Positions 42,852 to 53,103 of a stretch of DNA of 64,000 nt are shown piece by piece (the first letter of the stretch is position 1; every line of letters starts with the position of its first letter). The position numbers and the translations under genes were made by a program. Under the pieces are notes generated by a model that made no database searches, was not told the origin of the DNA, and saw nothing but the letters and a program-made list of their open reading frames with translations. The stretch lies in the NCBI GenBank assembly GCA_963845695.1, contig CAWJTQ010000011.1, forward strand, positions 186,001-250,000, given 5' to 3'. The DNA is from CAWJTV01 sp963845695. Its GTDB lineage: Bacteria > Planctomycetota > Planctomycetia > Isosphaerales > Isosphaeraceae.

Positions 42852-43313
42852 ATGAATCCCGAAGAACTTCGCACCGTGCTTCGGCAACAGCCTTTCGAAC
42901 CGTTTCGCCTGGTGATGACAGACGGGGCGGGTTACGAGATCCGCCATCCGGATCGCCTGTGGGTCGGCCGATCGACGGCGATGGTCGGCCTGACCGGCGA
43001 ACCGGGACAAGCTTTTTATGAACGGGCCGTCAAGGTTGCCCTGCTACACATCCGAGTCCCCGCCGTCTCTCTCGGGGAGATTATTGGTGTCACAGGATGC
43101 GACGGGCTTCGCCGGACTGAAAAAAGGAGACTTCTCGCTCGACACCACCGAACTCGGGCCGTGAGTGGCGGATTTCTGCCGCGAAGCGGCCGTAACAAAT
43201 CAGCCTGGGGCAACGCCCCAGGAAGGGGGGCGACAATCACCTCCTCGCCGAGCCCTGAAAGGGCGAGACACGCCGGACCATCGCGTGGGTTGTACCGCCC
43301 TTTCAGGGCTTGA
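42852..43313 (+). CDS. Small conserved planctomycete protein
   Basis: MNPEELRTVLRQQPFEPFRL, VMTDGAGYEIRHPDRLWVGR, STAMVGLTG and KVALLHIRVPAVSLGEI match a very common family of about 90-residue planctomycete proteins (R..PFQPFR..L.DG..YEV.HPE). Only the first 80 or so residues look like the family; the reading then runs through a palindromic repeat, so the true stop may have been lost by a frame change. Function unknown. Confidence 0.7.
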   Translation: MNPEELRTVLRQQPFEPFRLVMTDGAGYEIRHPDRLWVGRSTAMVGLTGEPGQAFYERAVKVALLHIRVPAVSLGEIIGVTGCDGLRRTEKRRLLARHHRTRAVSGGFLPRSGRNKSAWGNAPGRGATITSSPSPERARHAGPSRGLYRPFRA

Positions 43314-43362
43314 TCTCCGGGGCGGCTCCGGTTCCTGGGGCGTTGCCCCAGGCTGGTTTGTT
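43194..43362. repeat. Palindromic repeat element (MITE-like)
   Basis: aacaaatcagcctggggcaa at the left is the inverted copy of ttgccccaggctggtttgtt at the right with one mismatch, and ccctgaaagggcg / cgccctttcaggg pair inside. About 169 bp in total, no gene of its own; it overlaps the tail of the preceding frame. Confidence 0.8.
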
Positions 43363-43685
43363 TTGCCCCTTCGGGGCAGGTCGCGGTGGTGTCCAGCGAG
43401 AAGTCTCCAAAAAATGGTAAGCGTCCGGGATTCCCAGGTCGTCACGCGCGGGGTTGGAGCGAATGCTGGCGCCAGCATCTGGGCCAGTTGTCTCGCCTTT
43501 TCTTATCTCAAGCCGCGACGAGCTGCCGTCCTGCGGCGCGAGAATCGCTACGACGGTCTGCGCGACCCAATTCGCCCCAAGATGTTGATTCATGGTAGGC
43601 TGTGTTTTGACCAGCCGATCCCGGCTCCCGAAGGATCGACGGGACTTTGTGGGATGATCTCAAGTTCGGCAAGACGAGGAATATC

Positions 43686-44297
43686 ATGGTGAAGTCGGCG
43701 TCTGCTGCCTTTGTCTTGTTGCTCCTCGGGGCCCACGGTGTGGGTGAGTTCAGCCGGCGCCTGGCCGAGCCGCTGAGCATGTTTCGTGACGGCGAGCAGG
43801 CGTGGCTAGGCTACGTACTGTTTGCGACGCTGCTGCTGGTGAGCATTTGGTATACGCGTGATGTGATCCGGGCCGGGGAAGAGGAAGAGGCGGTGATCGC
43901 GGGGCTGGCCGCCTTGCTGCTGTTCATCGTGGCCGTGACGCCGTCGTTAGAGGGTTTCCACATCTTGAGTTCCTTCCTCCTGATGCTGCTCTTGTTCGGG
44001 CATTACTGGCGGTTGCTCCGCGACTCGGGAAGCCCCTGGACCATCTTCCATGTGTTGGTGCCCTTCGCCTTGGTGTTGCTGAGCGGATGCCATAGCTACG
44101 GCTTGTGGCAGAAGTGCCTGATCCTCTATCTCGTCGCCCTCGCCAACCTCCGCCACCATCGACTCTGTCGCATGAGTGAAAGCGAGCCGGTATCGGAGTC
44201 CACCTCTGAGTTGTTCGGCGGTGGTGGAGTGAATGGGCGGCGAACGGTGTATCGGCTGGAAGCGGGGCAAGAGTGGGCACGTTCGAAAACCCGGTAA
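43686..44297 (+). CDS. Integral membrane protein, unknown
   Basis: About 203 residues from the ATG at 43686, preceded by GAGG. Five or six hydrophobic helices: SAAFVLLLLGAHGVG, LGYVLFATLLLVSIWY, AVIAGLAALLLFIVAV, ILSSFLLMLLLFGHYW, IFHVLVPFALVLLSGC. The C-terminal 45 residues are polar and probably cytoplasmic. I do not recognise a family. Confidence 0.75.
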   Translation: MVKSASAAFVLLLLGAHGVGEFSRRLAEPLSMFRDGEQAWLGYVLFATLLLVSIWYTRDVIRAGEEEEAVIAGLAALLLFIVAVTPSLEGFHILSSFLLMLLLFGHYWRLLRDSGSPWTIFHVLVPFALVLLSGCHSYGLWQKCLILYLVALANLRHHRLCRMSESEPVSESTSELFGGGGVNGRRTVYRLEAGQEWARSKTR

Positions 44298-44377
44298 GGC
44301 GATGCCGAAGAAGGTCATCGCACGGTTCTCCCAGTAGGCAGCGGCCGACGGGCCCGCTACTGAGCGGGATGTGCGTA

Positions 44378-44452
44378 GTCGGGTAGCAGGGAAGCAGTCC
44401 TGCTTCCCCGCCCGCTCAGAACTGCACGTGACAGTTGCCCGTCGTGCAGCTC
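44378..44452 (-). mobile_element. Orphan group II intron 3' end (domains V and VI)
   Basis: On the minus strand 44452-44419 is a 34-nt hairpin, GAGCTGCACG...CGTGCAGTTC, with the size, terminal GAGC/GUUC pairs and bulge position of group II domain V. A second hairpin (GGGAAGCAG/CTGCTTCCC) and the end CTACCCGAC follow, as in domain VI and a group II 3' boundary. No intron body or RT lies upstream. Confidence 0.75.
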
Positions 44453-44520
44453 AAGCGTTCACAAACGCCCCTCGCGGGACGCGGTCACTTTGGCAGCGGA
44501 CGCCGAAAAGGGGAGACGCC

Positions 44521-44580
44521 GAAAAGGGGACGGAACGAATTATTCAGTTGGAGGTCGATAATTCGTTCCGTCCCCTTTTC
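44521..44580. repeat. Perfect 23-bp inverted repeat hairpin
   Basis: gaaaaggggacggaacgaat... (44521-44543) is exactly inverted at 44558-44580 with a 14-base spacer. A shorter copy gccgaaaaggggagac precedes it. This looks like a REP-type hairpin. Confidence 0.85.
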
Positions 44581-44631
44581 CACGTCCGCAGCGCATGAGT
44601 CGCCTCTCATCTGTGCTGGGCATGAGCGCTG

Positions 44632-45406
44632 TCAGGTGCGGGAGGCTTGAATGAACCCGATGGCCCGACCGTAGTTGAAGAGCGTCGTCAGAACGAAGTT
44701 GGCGATCTCCGATCGCGTCGTGTCCCGGCGCCACATCATCTCGAGGCGAATGGGATCGATATGCGGATTGCAGACCAGGTCGCTCTTCCGGGTCAGGCCC
44801 TCGCCGAGATCCACTTCCTGTTCGAATCGTGCGATCAGACCGCAGTCGACCTACGGCTCGGTTCAGCGAGCTGTCATTGGTCTGGGCCACCGCCATGATC
44901 GCATCGAACGGCGCCAGTCGATCGACTTGCGGCTTGCGACCGCGTTTCCGGGTTCCGACCGGCTCAGCTTTCAAGGCGCTGGCGAGATCGCTGTCCAGGA
45001 GACGGCCCTTGGCATCGGTCGCCCCGCTCACGGAGAATCCGAGTTTGGCCAGCTCGTTGCGGAGCGGATCGTCAGCGTATTCGTGTACCACTTCGATCGC
45101 GGTGAGGGCCGGCACGGAGAAGATCTTGGCATCGAAGGCGGTGCGGAGGAGACCCCATCGCTCCGGGTGCTCCTTGATCTCCTTGACGATGTTCGCATCG
45201 GTGGACGCCATGAACCGCTCGACGTCGGCCGTCGAGAACTGACCGCGCGTCAACACCCTGACCTCGGCCTCGGGATCGTTCTTCGCGACCACAACGACCC
45301 ACATCCGGCACTGCTCCTGGGCCTCCATCGTGCTGGCCAGCACCTCACGGTTCCTCCGTACCTCGACCTGGAGGAGCTGGAGGAACTTCCCAATGGTCTC
45401 GGGCAA
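44632..45406 (-). CDS. Uncharacterised protein (frameshifted C-terminus)
   Basis: MPETIGKFLQLLQVEVRRNR, CRMWVVVVAKNDPEAEVRVL, TRGQFSTADVERFMASTDAN, IFSVPALTAIEVVHEYADDP, then a basic GTRKRGRKPQVDRLAPFDAI segment. A frame change near 44850 gives a C-terminal end RSEIANFVLTTLFNYGRAIG. Mixed alpha/beta composition with no motif I can name. Upstream sequence to 45550 may encode further N-terminal residues in another frame, so the start is uncertain. Confidence 0.5.
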
Positions 45407-45598
45407 GCCAAGCGAAGGTTATTCTGTGTTCCTGTCCACTTGACGGCCATCGGGATCACAACTACTGGGCGACCGATCCTCAAGCACATCGAGGAGACCC
45501 GGAGCCAGTCCCGGTTTATTGAGGGACTCCTACCCTGTTGGCGAATCGCCGGGCGTCCGTCTGCCACCGAATCGCCTCGTCGAGCCGTGCGAGCTCGG

Positions 45599-46382
45599 TC
45601 ACGACTTCGGAAGCGAGCCCCTGGGGGCACTACCCGGAGCGGGGTGCGGCTCCGGCAAGCCGGGCAAACCCTCCGCGCGGATCGTCAGGTCTTCCACGCG
45701 GATCTCGACGGAGTGGTCCGAGACCCCGGTATCGGCTCCCAGGCGGACCAGCGTGAGCTCCTCCGTCCCGAGCTCGACGGTGCGCAGGACGCGAAAGGGC
45801 TTATCGCCATCGGCAAACGACGTGGTGACCTTCGACCCCGTGCGCGCCATCCGGATCTTGCCGGATCGGGACTGGGCTGCGTGCTCGCCTCACGTCATAC
45901 TTCCGGGCCTCTTGGGGCCCGGAGATTCGGGTCGAGGTGAATCGCTCCCCCTCCCTGGGAATGATGCCCCGCTCGATGGTCACCGCCTCCTCCGTGGGCG
46001 TATCGGTCTCGACCCAGAGGGCCGCCGCGACCCCATAGCCCCGGATGGGCTGGTCGGCCTGGACGATCGCAATGGTCGCGGTGATCTCGAAGTCGCCGTG
46101 GATCACGAAGCGGGGAGAGATTCCGACGGCGGCGGGATTCTTGAGGCCAGCGGGAATGCGGATCGTGAGGCCGCCCCGCTTGGCCTGGACGTACTTCTTA
46201 GCATTCCCACCCAGCAGCATTAACGCGCGGTGGTCGTACTCCCCGCCCCGAAAGTCCTGGTGAAACTCGGCGACCAGACGCCCCTTGTCGGCGCCTGGCG
46301 TCGATGCCGCTTGATCCCCTGCCCCACCCTCAGCCCGCCGAGCCACCGAGGCCGGTCCAAGAACACCAATCGACAGCATCAT
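45599..46382 (-). CDS. DUF1583-type planctomycete secreted protein (one frameshift)
   Basis: A signal peptide is likely (MMLSIGVLGPASVARRAEGG). The mature part reads AEFHQDFRGGEYDHRALMLL, GGLTIRIPAGLKNPAAVGIS, FVIHGDFEITATIAIVQADQ and GYGVAAALWVETDTPTEEAV, the pattern of the DUF1583 concanavalin-like domain. After a frame change near 45890 it continues VELGTEELTLVRLGADTGVS and ends at 45599. These proteins often accompany planctomycete sigma factors and kinases; function unknown. Confidence 0.72.
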
Positions 46383-47588
46383 AATGCCGATCCATCGCCC
46401 CACCACGCCGGGTGGTATCCGATGATCGGAGAGCCCGCACCCGAACGACCCTCGGCGCCGGCTCGATGAGATCCGCCAGGTTACTCTCGTTACCGTCATG
46501 GGCCCATTTCCCTCACGTGAATTCTCGACTCAGCGCGTGCAAGGACCACCACTGGGGGATCGGGCGAAGCCGCCTTCTCGGGGATTCTCGAATCGGAGAC
46601 GTCCGCGCCATCCTGGTAGCATAGTTGTGTCGTTCACGGAACACAATCCAAGACCGTGAACCGTTAGCGCGCCTGATGCGGACGGGCCGCAACCGCGCTA
46701 CGCTTTCTCGGAACTGCGCCTGAAAAAGTGGCCCCTGCGGGCAGTGAGGCCCGGGAGACCTTCGGTTCGGCTGTGGGCGGGTTTCCGGTGGGGACATTTC
46801 CGTTGACGACAATCTCGCCAAAAAAAAGAGATCCGGTGAAACGAAAGAGCCTTTGCCGCGATAAGAAGGTGGAGCAAGGGCGATCATCACCGAAGACTCC
46901 AGCCGTCCAAGTGCCTGGTTCTCCTCGGTGTTGCCTCAACCGACATCGTGCGTTGTAGGATTCACAGCAAACTCTGAGTCAGAAGCTTGTGGGCTACTGG
47001 GCACACTACGGGAACAACGGCAACGCGCCGGTTCTGAACCGTTACCGCCCCGCGGCCTCGTGAATCTGAACGCGCTGGCTGTCGCGTTCGACGGCGCGGC
47101 GGCGGGATGTCTCGGGACCGAATGAATCGCTTTCTGAAGCGTCACCCGCTTCCGCCAGCGATCGCGGTCTACTCGGTGTGCCATCCAGGACCATTGGCGT
47201 GACATCCCGAGTCGGATGCCTTTGTGGGGCAAGTCCGGATCTGTGGGACGTTCGGGCGCGCAATCGCCCTGGGCGACATGGCTCCCGACCGTAAACTCAC
47301 AAGTTGACTTCCGTTGGACCCGACACAGGATCGCCCCCTGGCATCAGTCCTTGCCCGCTTTTTGTGTCGTGACCAGTTTTCCGTCCACGGACTACGTCGA
47401 TTCCAAGGTGATTCGGAGTGCGCTGCGGTGTATCACGATAACCGAACGGTTCTTTCTGGGAGAATCCTTGCTATTCTGTCCGCCCTTACCAAGGGGAGGC
47501 CAGGGGAGTTCTGCGGTCGAGCACATCGAGCGTGTGCAAGCCAACAACACCGTCACCGTCAACGACGTGATCGCGAGCGGGAAGTCGC
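46383..47588. other. Intergenic, no gene recognised
   Basis: About 1.2 kb without a convincing coding region. The part near 47300-47588 may hold the decayed N-terminal portion of the phospholipase-like fragment that follows, but the frames are broken and I cannot reconstruct it. Confidence 0.4.
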
Positions 47589-48029
47589 GTGATCGCTGTC
47601 TTCGACGGGATCCCGTCCGACCAGGTAGCTCCCTCGATCGGCATTTTCCCCTACGCGGACTACGACTCGAAAACGCCGGGGAGCCTGACGATGTATAACG
47701 TGTACAGCACGACCGACAACATCGGCAACATGGAGAGCGACCAGCTCAGCAAGTTCACACAGTACTGCAATCCGTCGAGCTGGCTCTTTCTGCTTTCGTG
47801 GACCATGACCTGGACGCCCCTGGACGTCTTCTTTTTCAGGACAATCGAATCGATGGCGACGTCGGCGGATTTCGACATGAACCCCAAGCTGAACTGGGCG
47901 ATCGCCCAGGGTACGGTTGGCCCCGGCCGAATTCCGAATATCCTGTACATCGACTACGCCGCCCCCACCTACAACATCCCGTCGCTCTGCCTCTATCTGA
48001 CCATGGTCAACACAAGTCAGGTTCCTTGA
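47589..48029 (+). pseudogene. C-terminal fragment resembling a PI-specific phospholipase C domain
   Basis: MIAVFDGIPSDQVAPSIGIF, YNVYSTTDNIGNMESDQLSK, SSWLFLLSWTMTWTPLDVFF, IPNILYIDYAAPTYNIPSLC. The order 'V.VFDG...', 'Y..TD....M..DQ..K' and 'LF.LSWT.T' resembles the second half of PI-PLC-like domains. The first half with the catalytic histidines is missing, so this is a fragment. The AT-richer codon use differs from its neighbours. Confidence 0.4.
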
Positions 48030-48372
48030 GGGAACACAGGGGGTTCTGGATTTGCGGCACTTCCGAGACTTCAGCCCCAAACTCACCCTTGCGATGATCC
48101 TTCAGGTCGGCGGCCACAGCCGCGAACACGTCCTGGATCACGTCGTCCCGCGCGTCGTCCGGCAGGCCCGCCTGGCGACACCAGAACCCCAGCAGCGGCG
48201 AATAGAGGTTCACGAGGTGGCGCCAGGCTTCCTGATCGTTGGCCGCGACACGGATCAGCAAGCTGCGCGACGTGGAGTCGTCTGATCCCAAGATGAGGAG
48301 CTCCCTGATCCCGAGGTCGACGGCGGCAGGGCCGGTTCGCGCCGATCGGGAGCGGCGCGGTGGGTCTTTCAC
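48007..48372 (-). pseudogene. ECF sigma factor, region 2 only
   Basis: STSRSLLIRVAANDQEAWRH, LVNLYSPLLGFWCRQAGLPD and DARDDVIQDVFAAVAADLKD form sigma region 2.1-2.2 of a planctomycete ECF sigma factor. The reading then departs from the family and stops; regions 2.4 and 4 are absent. ECF genes of this type usually precede a kinase like the one at 48522. Confidence 0.6.
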
Positions 48373-48521
48373 AGGCGATCTGGGAAGTCGTCTCGAGCCC
48401 CCGGGGCTTCCCGGATCGCCTCTCTGGGGCGGTGGGGCGCGTGGCGAATTTGCTTATGATACGATATCGTCAGGCTCGTCCGCTACGGTCACGGGGTGAA
48501 TGCCTTTGGAAAGGTAGGCCG

Positions 48522-51500
48522 ATGAGTCGTGAGGTTTGCCCGCCGCCGGAGGCCCTGTGCGCGTTCGTCAACGGCGACCTCTCCGAGGCCCGGCTCGACG
48601 AGATGGGCGAGCACCTCCAGTCGTGTCCAGCTTGCCAGAACCAGCTCGCCTTGCTGGACGACTTGACCGACCCGATCATCGTCGACCTCCGCCGCGGGGT
48701 GCCGGTGCGATTCGCTGGATCGACTCTGGAAGAACGGCACCCAGCCGGCGTCAACTCCGCCAAGCTACCGGAGCAACTGGACGACTTCCGGATCATCCGC
48801 GAGATCGCCCGGGGGGGTATGGGGGTGGTGTGCGAGGCCTATCAGGGCTCGCTCAACCGCCACGTGGCCCTGAAGATGTTGCCCGAGCGCGGCGACCCGG
48901 CTCGCTTCCGCCGCGAGGCCAAGGCCGCCGGCCGGCTGCATCACACCAACATCGTGCCGGTCTTCGGGGTCGGCGAACACCAGGGCCGGCACTTCTACGT
49001 GATGCAGTTCATCGCCGGCCGTGGGCTCAACGACCTGCTGAAGGAGCGGCGGACCGCCGGCGACCGCGCGGCGGTGACCGCGATCGATCATCGCGAGGCG
49101 GCGCGGATCGCCCTTCAGGTCGCCGAGGCGCTGGCCTATGCGCATGCCCAGGGCGTGATCCACCGCGACATCAAGCCGTCGAATCTGCTGCTCGACGCCC
49201 AGGGGACCGTCTGGATCACCGACTTCGGCCTGGCGTACGATGCGGCCGACACGGAGACTTTGACCGATACCGGCGAATTCCTGGGCACGCTGCGCTACGC
49301 GGCGCCGGAACGGATCAGCGAGCGCGGGGATGCGCGGGCCGATGTCTATGGACTGGGGGTCACGCTCTACGAGTTGGTCTGCGGTCGGCCGCCCTTCGCC
49401 GAGGCCGACCGGGCCGCGCTGTTGAACCAGATCCTCCACCACGACCCGCTCCGGCCCCGGCACCACGACCCGCGGGTGCCGCGCGACCTGGAGACGATCG
49501 TCCTGAAATCCATGGCGCGGGAACCGGCGCATCGCTACGTGACCGCGTCCGACCTGGCCCAGGACCTGCGGCGGTTCCTCGAGGATCGGCCGATCCGAGG
49601 TCGGCGCGTGAGTGCCTGGGAGCGGATGGTGCGGTGGTGCCGGAGCAACCCGGCGACGGCGGGGCTGGCTGGCGGATTCATCCTGGCTCTGATCGTCGGG
49701 ACAACCGCGGCGAGTTACTTCGCCATCCGAGCGACTCGGGGTGAAACCGCCGCGCTGGAGAATGCCCGCCGAGCCGATCGCGAGGCAACGCGCGTGCGCG
49801 AGGAGAAACGGCTCAGCGACCGCCTCCTCTACGTGGCCGAGATGCACCTGGCCCAGCAGGCGTGGGAAGATAACCGGCCGGACCTGGTGCGGCAACGCCT
49901 CCGGGAATTCGTGCCGGAACGACCCGATGAGACCGATCCGCGGGGCTTCGAATGGTTCTATCTCCAGCGGCTCTGCCAGTTCGGTGCCCGAACCTTGCAC
50001 GGGCATGCGTACCATGTGACGAGCGCGGCGTACAGTCCCGATGGCCGCATCCTCGCCTCCGCCGGCGTGGACGGCAACGTGATCCTCTGGGAGTCGGCCA
50101 CCGGCCGGATGGTCCGCGTTCTGACCGGGCATGCCGCCAAGGTGGAGATCGATACGCTGGCCTTCCGCCCCGACGGCCGCACCCTCGCCTCCGCCAGCAT
50201 CGACGGGACCGTGCGGGTCTGGGACACCGCCACGGGGCAGAGGCTGTGGATCCTGCGCGGGCACACCGACGCAGTCAGCGGCGCCGCGTATAGTCCGGAC
50301 GGGCGCACCCTCGCGACCGGCGGCCATGACCACACGGTGCGACTGTGGGACGCCGACACCGGCCGGGAACTCCGGACCCTCCGCGGGCATACGGGCCCGA
50401 TCTACTCTCTGGCGTATCGCCCTGACGGTCGTACGCTGTTTTCCGCCAGCGGCGACCACACGTTGAAACTCTGGGATGCCGAGACGGGACGCGAGGTCCG
50501 GACCTTGCGCGGGCACTCCGGGGTGGTCCGGAGCCTGGCGTTGAGCCTGGACGGGCGTACCCTCGCGTCCGCGAGCTGGGACCAGACCATCAAACTCTGG
50601 GACGCCGTCACCGGTCGTGAGATCCGGACCCTTCGAGGGCATAAGGGGCCGCTTACCGGAGTGGCATTCGGCCCGGAAGGCAAGCGCATCGCCTCGGTCG
50701 CCTGGGACGGCAGCTTGCGGCTCTGGGACTCCGTCACCGGCGAGGAACTGCTGACCCTGCGGGGGCATTCACGCAGCGAGGTCAATGGCGTGGCGTACAG
50801 CCCCGACGGCCGCGACATCGCCTCCGTCGGTTGGGACGGAGCGATCAAACTCTGGGATGTCGCCACAGGCCTGGAGGTCGTTGACCTGAGCGGGCACGAG
50901 GATCAAGTGTTGAACGTGGCGTTCAGCCCGGATGGCCGGATGCTCGCCACCGCGAGTGGGGACCTGACCGTCAAGCTCTGGAACGCCACGCCGCTGACGC
51001 CGGAGCTCCAGGTCGTCCGCGAGGCCCGGAGCGTGGTCGAATTCCTATTTGCCAGGCCGTTGCCGATCGCCGAGGTGCTCGACCGCATCCGATCCGACGC
51101 CGCGCTCACCCCCGAGGTGCGCCGACGAGCCCTCGAGCTGGCCGAGCCGTACGGACACAGTCTCGTGGTCCAAGAGGCGGAGCGCCTGGTCGAGTCCCTG
51201 TACGCCACGGCGATGTTCCGGCCGGAGGTCCTCGCGAGCCTGCGTCGCGACGCCGCGCTCAGCGAACCGGTGCGCCAGGAAGCCCTGATGCTGGCGGAGC
51301 GGGTCCCGGAGAACCCCCTGAGTCTCCAGACGGCGAGCTGGTCCGTGAGCCGCCGGGCGGATGCCGACGCTTCCGCGTATCGCCTGGCCATGCGGCAAGC
51401 CGAGGCCGCCTGCCGGCTGATCCCGAACGATGAGGGGCTCCAGGAGGCCCTGGGCGTCGCCCAGTACCGCGTGGGCCTGTACAGGGACGCTGTAGCCACG

Positions 51501-51746
51501 CTGACGCGGGCCGACCCGCTCCGCGCGGCCCTCGTGGGCGAACCAACTCCGGCCGAGCTGGCCTTCCTGGCCCTGAGCCAGCACCGCCTCGGCCGGATCG
51601 ATCAGGCTCGAGCCACCCTGGGCCGCCTGCGGGAACTGATGAAGAAACCGGAACGGGCCAGGTCCGAGCAGGATCAGAACTTCCTGCGCGAGGCCGAGGC
51701 CCTGGTGGCCGACCTGGCCTTCCCGGCCGATCCGTTCGCGCCTTGA
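48522..51746 (+). CDS. Ser/Thr protein kinase with C-terminal WD40 propeller
   Basis: 1074 residues, intact, from the ATG at 48522 preceded by GGAAAGGTAGG. An N-terminal zinc-finger-like anti-sigma region has HLQSCPACQNQ. The kinase follows: EIARGGMGVVCEAYQGSLNR, VALKML, GVIHRDIKPSNLLLDA, ITDFGLAYD, LRYAAPERIS. A transmembrane helix (AGGFILALIVGTTAASYF) comes next. At least seven WD40 blades have the pattern GH..V....SPDGR.LAS...D..V.LWD. The last 230 residues are helical (TPR-like). It is the only long multi-domain kinase in the window with no frameshift. Confidence 0.93.
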   Translation: MSREVCPPPEALCAFVNGDLSEARLDEMGEHLQSCPACQNQLALLDDLTDPIIVDLRRGVPVRFAGSTLEERHPAGVNSAKLPEQLDDFRIIREIARGGMGVVCEAYQGSLNRHVALKMLPERGDPARFRREAKAAGRLHHTNIVPVFGVGEHQGRHFYVMQFIAGRGLNDLLKERRTAGDRAAVTAIDHREAARIALQVAEALAYAHAQGVIHRDIKPSNLLLDAQGTVWITDFGLAYDAADTETLTDTGEFLGTLRYAAPERISERGDARADVYGLGVTLYELVCGRPPFAEADRAALLNQILHHDPLRPRHHDPRVPRDLETIVLKSMAREPAHRYVTASDLAQDLRRFLEDRPIRGRRVSAWERMVRWCRSNPATAGLAGGFILALIVGTTAASYFAIRATRGETAALENARRADREATRVREEKRLSDRLLYVAEMHLAQQAWEDNRPDLVRQRLREFVPERPDETDPRGFEWFYLQRLCQFGARTLHGHAYHVTSAAYSPDGRILASAGVDGNVILWESATGRMVRVLTGHAAKVEIDTLAFRPDGRTLASASIDGTVRVWDTATGQRLWILRGHTDAVSGAAYSPDGRTLATGGHDHTVRLWDADTGRELRTLRGHTGPIYSLAYRPDGRTLFSASGDHTLKLWDAETGREVRTLRGHSGVVRSLALSLDGRTLASASWDQTIKLWDAVTGREIRTLRGHKGPLTGVAFGPEGKRIASVAWDGSLRLWDSVTGEELLTLRGHSRSEVNGVAYSPDGRDIASVGWDGAIKLWDVATGLEVVDLSGHEDQVLNVAFSPDGRMLATASGDLTVKLWNATPLTPELQVVREARSVVEFLFARPLPIAEVLDRIRSDAALTPEVRRRALELAEPYGHSLVVQEAERLVESLYATAMFRPEVLASLRRDAALSEPVRQEALMLAERVPENPLSLQTASWSVSRRADADASAYRLAMRQAEAACRLIPNDEGLQEALGVAQYRVGLYRDAVATLTRADPLRAALVGEPTPAELAFLALSQHRLGRIDQARATLGRLRELMKKPERARSEQDQNFLREAEALVADLAFPADPFAP

Positions 51747-51872
51747 TGCCGGTCCGCCCCCTTTGGGGGCTCGGACGGTTTTCGAGCAAGTCTGAAACTC
51801 TGGTTGACCGCGACTAAGGTGTCACGGGCGCGGGCGATTCGACCCGGCCGATGGTCATGACGAGGCTCTGGA

Positions 51873-52774
51873 TCAGCGCCGGCGGAGGCGTCGCTTCGAG
51901 CGAGTTGCCGGGAACCGTCGGGTGAGATCGGCATGACCGGCTTCCAGGACGCCCAGGCTCGTCCCGAGGCCGGGGAGCGTCTGGTCGTCGACGGCCACTA
52001 CACCGTCATTCGGACCGTAGTAGGCTCCCAGGTACCAGGCCATCGCCCGCTGAAACAGTGCCAGGTCCGCCGGTCGGGCACAAGACGCGACGTAGTAGAC
52101 CTTCGGCCCGACGATCGGGACCGCGTCCGCGTGAGCCTCCAGGACGTCGTTCCAGTAAGCCCGTGAAGCGTCCCGCGTCATTCCGACCAATCCTCCCTGC
52201 CGGCCGCGCTCCAGCAGGAGTCGTTCGAGGGCTCCGATCGCCAGGGCGATCCAACGGTGGACCCGCGGCATCTGGCCATCCATCGGTTCCCCTTCGCCCA
52301 CGACGTAGTCGGCCAGGCCGGTTCCACCGAAGGCTCCCTGGACCAGGAAGAGGGCCTCGACGCGGTCGCGCACGAACTCGGGCTCGTTGAGGGCGAACGC
52401 CAGCGCATCGCAGGCGCCTCGGCTATGAGCGATGATCACCAGCCGTTCGGGGTTGTCTTCGGCGATGCGGAGCAGCACCTCCCGCACTTCGCCGCAATTC
52501 TCCTCGACCGTCTTCCGAGAACTCGGATAGATGAAGTGAATCGACCGTCGGGGCACGCCGAGTGGCGCAACGCGTCGGCGTTCTGTGCGAAGTAGCCCGG
52601 CATCCGGCCGACGCGGAAGCCGCCGACGAACACGTAGTGGAAACCTCGGGCTCGCCGTACGACCGGTTTGGGGATGCGGAGCTCGCCATGAGATGCAGCC
52701 TGGAACCAGTCCTGGAACTCCTCGGCGGTCACGGATGGACCCGCGGATGTACCGCCCCCGAGCAGGACGCGCAA
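51873..52774 (-). CDS. Alpha/beta-hydrolase-fold protein (one frameshift)
   Basis: The N-terminal part lies in one frame (LRVLLGGGTSAGPSVTAEEF, RGFHYVFVGGFRVGRMPGYF) and joins near 52560 to SIHFIYPSSRKTVEENCGEV, RLVIIAHSRGACDALAFALN and VEALFLVQGAFGGTGLADYV. HSRGA is a nucleophile elbow (G/H-x-S-x-G variant) and the late GHADLTRRF could supply the catalytic His, with Asp in GPNDGVVAVDD. A lipase/esterase-like enzyme is likely. The start is uncertain; a TTG at 52774 is the only candidate in frame. Confidence 0.6.
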
Positions 52775-52873
52775 TTCCCATCAAGATCGCATTAAGTCCT
52801 GACATACCCAACTCCTCCCGTGAGCGGATTCGGACTGAGAGTCTGTCCTGGAAGCCTCGATGGCCGTCGCGAG

Positions 52874-52936
52874 GGGTGCTCTGTGAGCACCGAATTCGGC
52901 AAAGTCCGCCGGATCGGTGCTCACAGAGCACCCTAC
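52874..52936. repeat. Hairpin repeat, family with copy at 54893
   Basis: gggtgctctgtgagcaccga pairs with tcggtgctcacagagcaccc around a short loop. The same arms recur at 54893-54957. Confidence 0.85.
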
Positions 52937-53103
52937 AAAGACCTTCCGAGACAGTCACTGACCCGTCAACGCGATGATCGCTCTGTCCCCACGATACCGG
53001 AGTCGCCCCCGCGTGGACATCCCCCCGCGGGAGCCCGGGCGGTTCACCGTCGGGTGGCTCACGATCGAAGGCCGCGACTGAGCAACCCCCCTACCCTACA
53101 TCG

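Noticed and set aside
44675..45940. Plus-strand 421-codon frame
   Set aside because: It runs antisense to the uncharacterised protein and the DUF1583 gene and has no recognisable domain.
48765..50768. Long minus-strand frame opposite the WD40 kinase
   Set aside because: Antisense shadow of a clear, intact kinase with full motifs; its composition is repetitive because the WD40 blades are.
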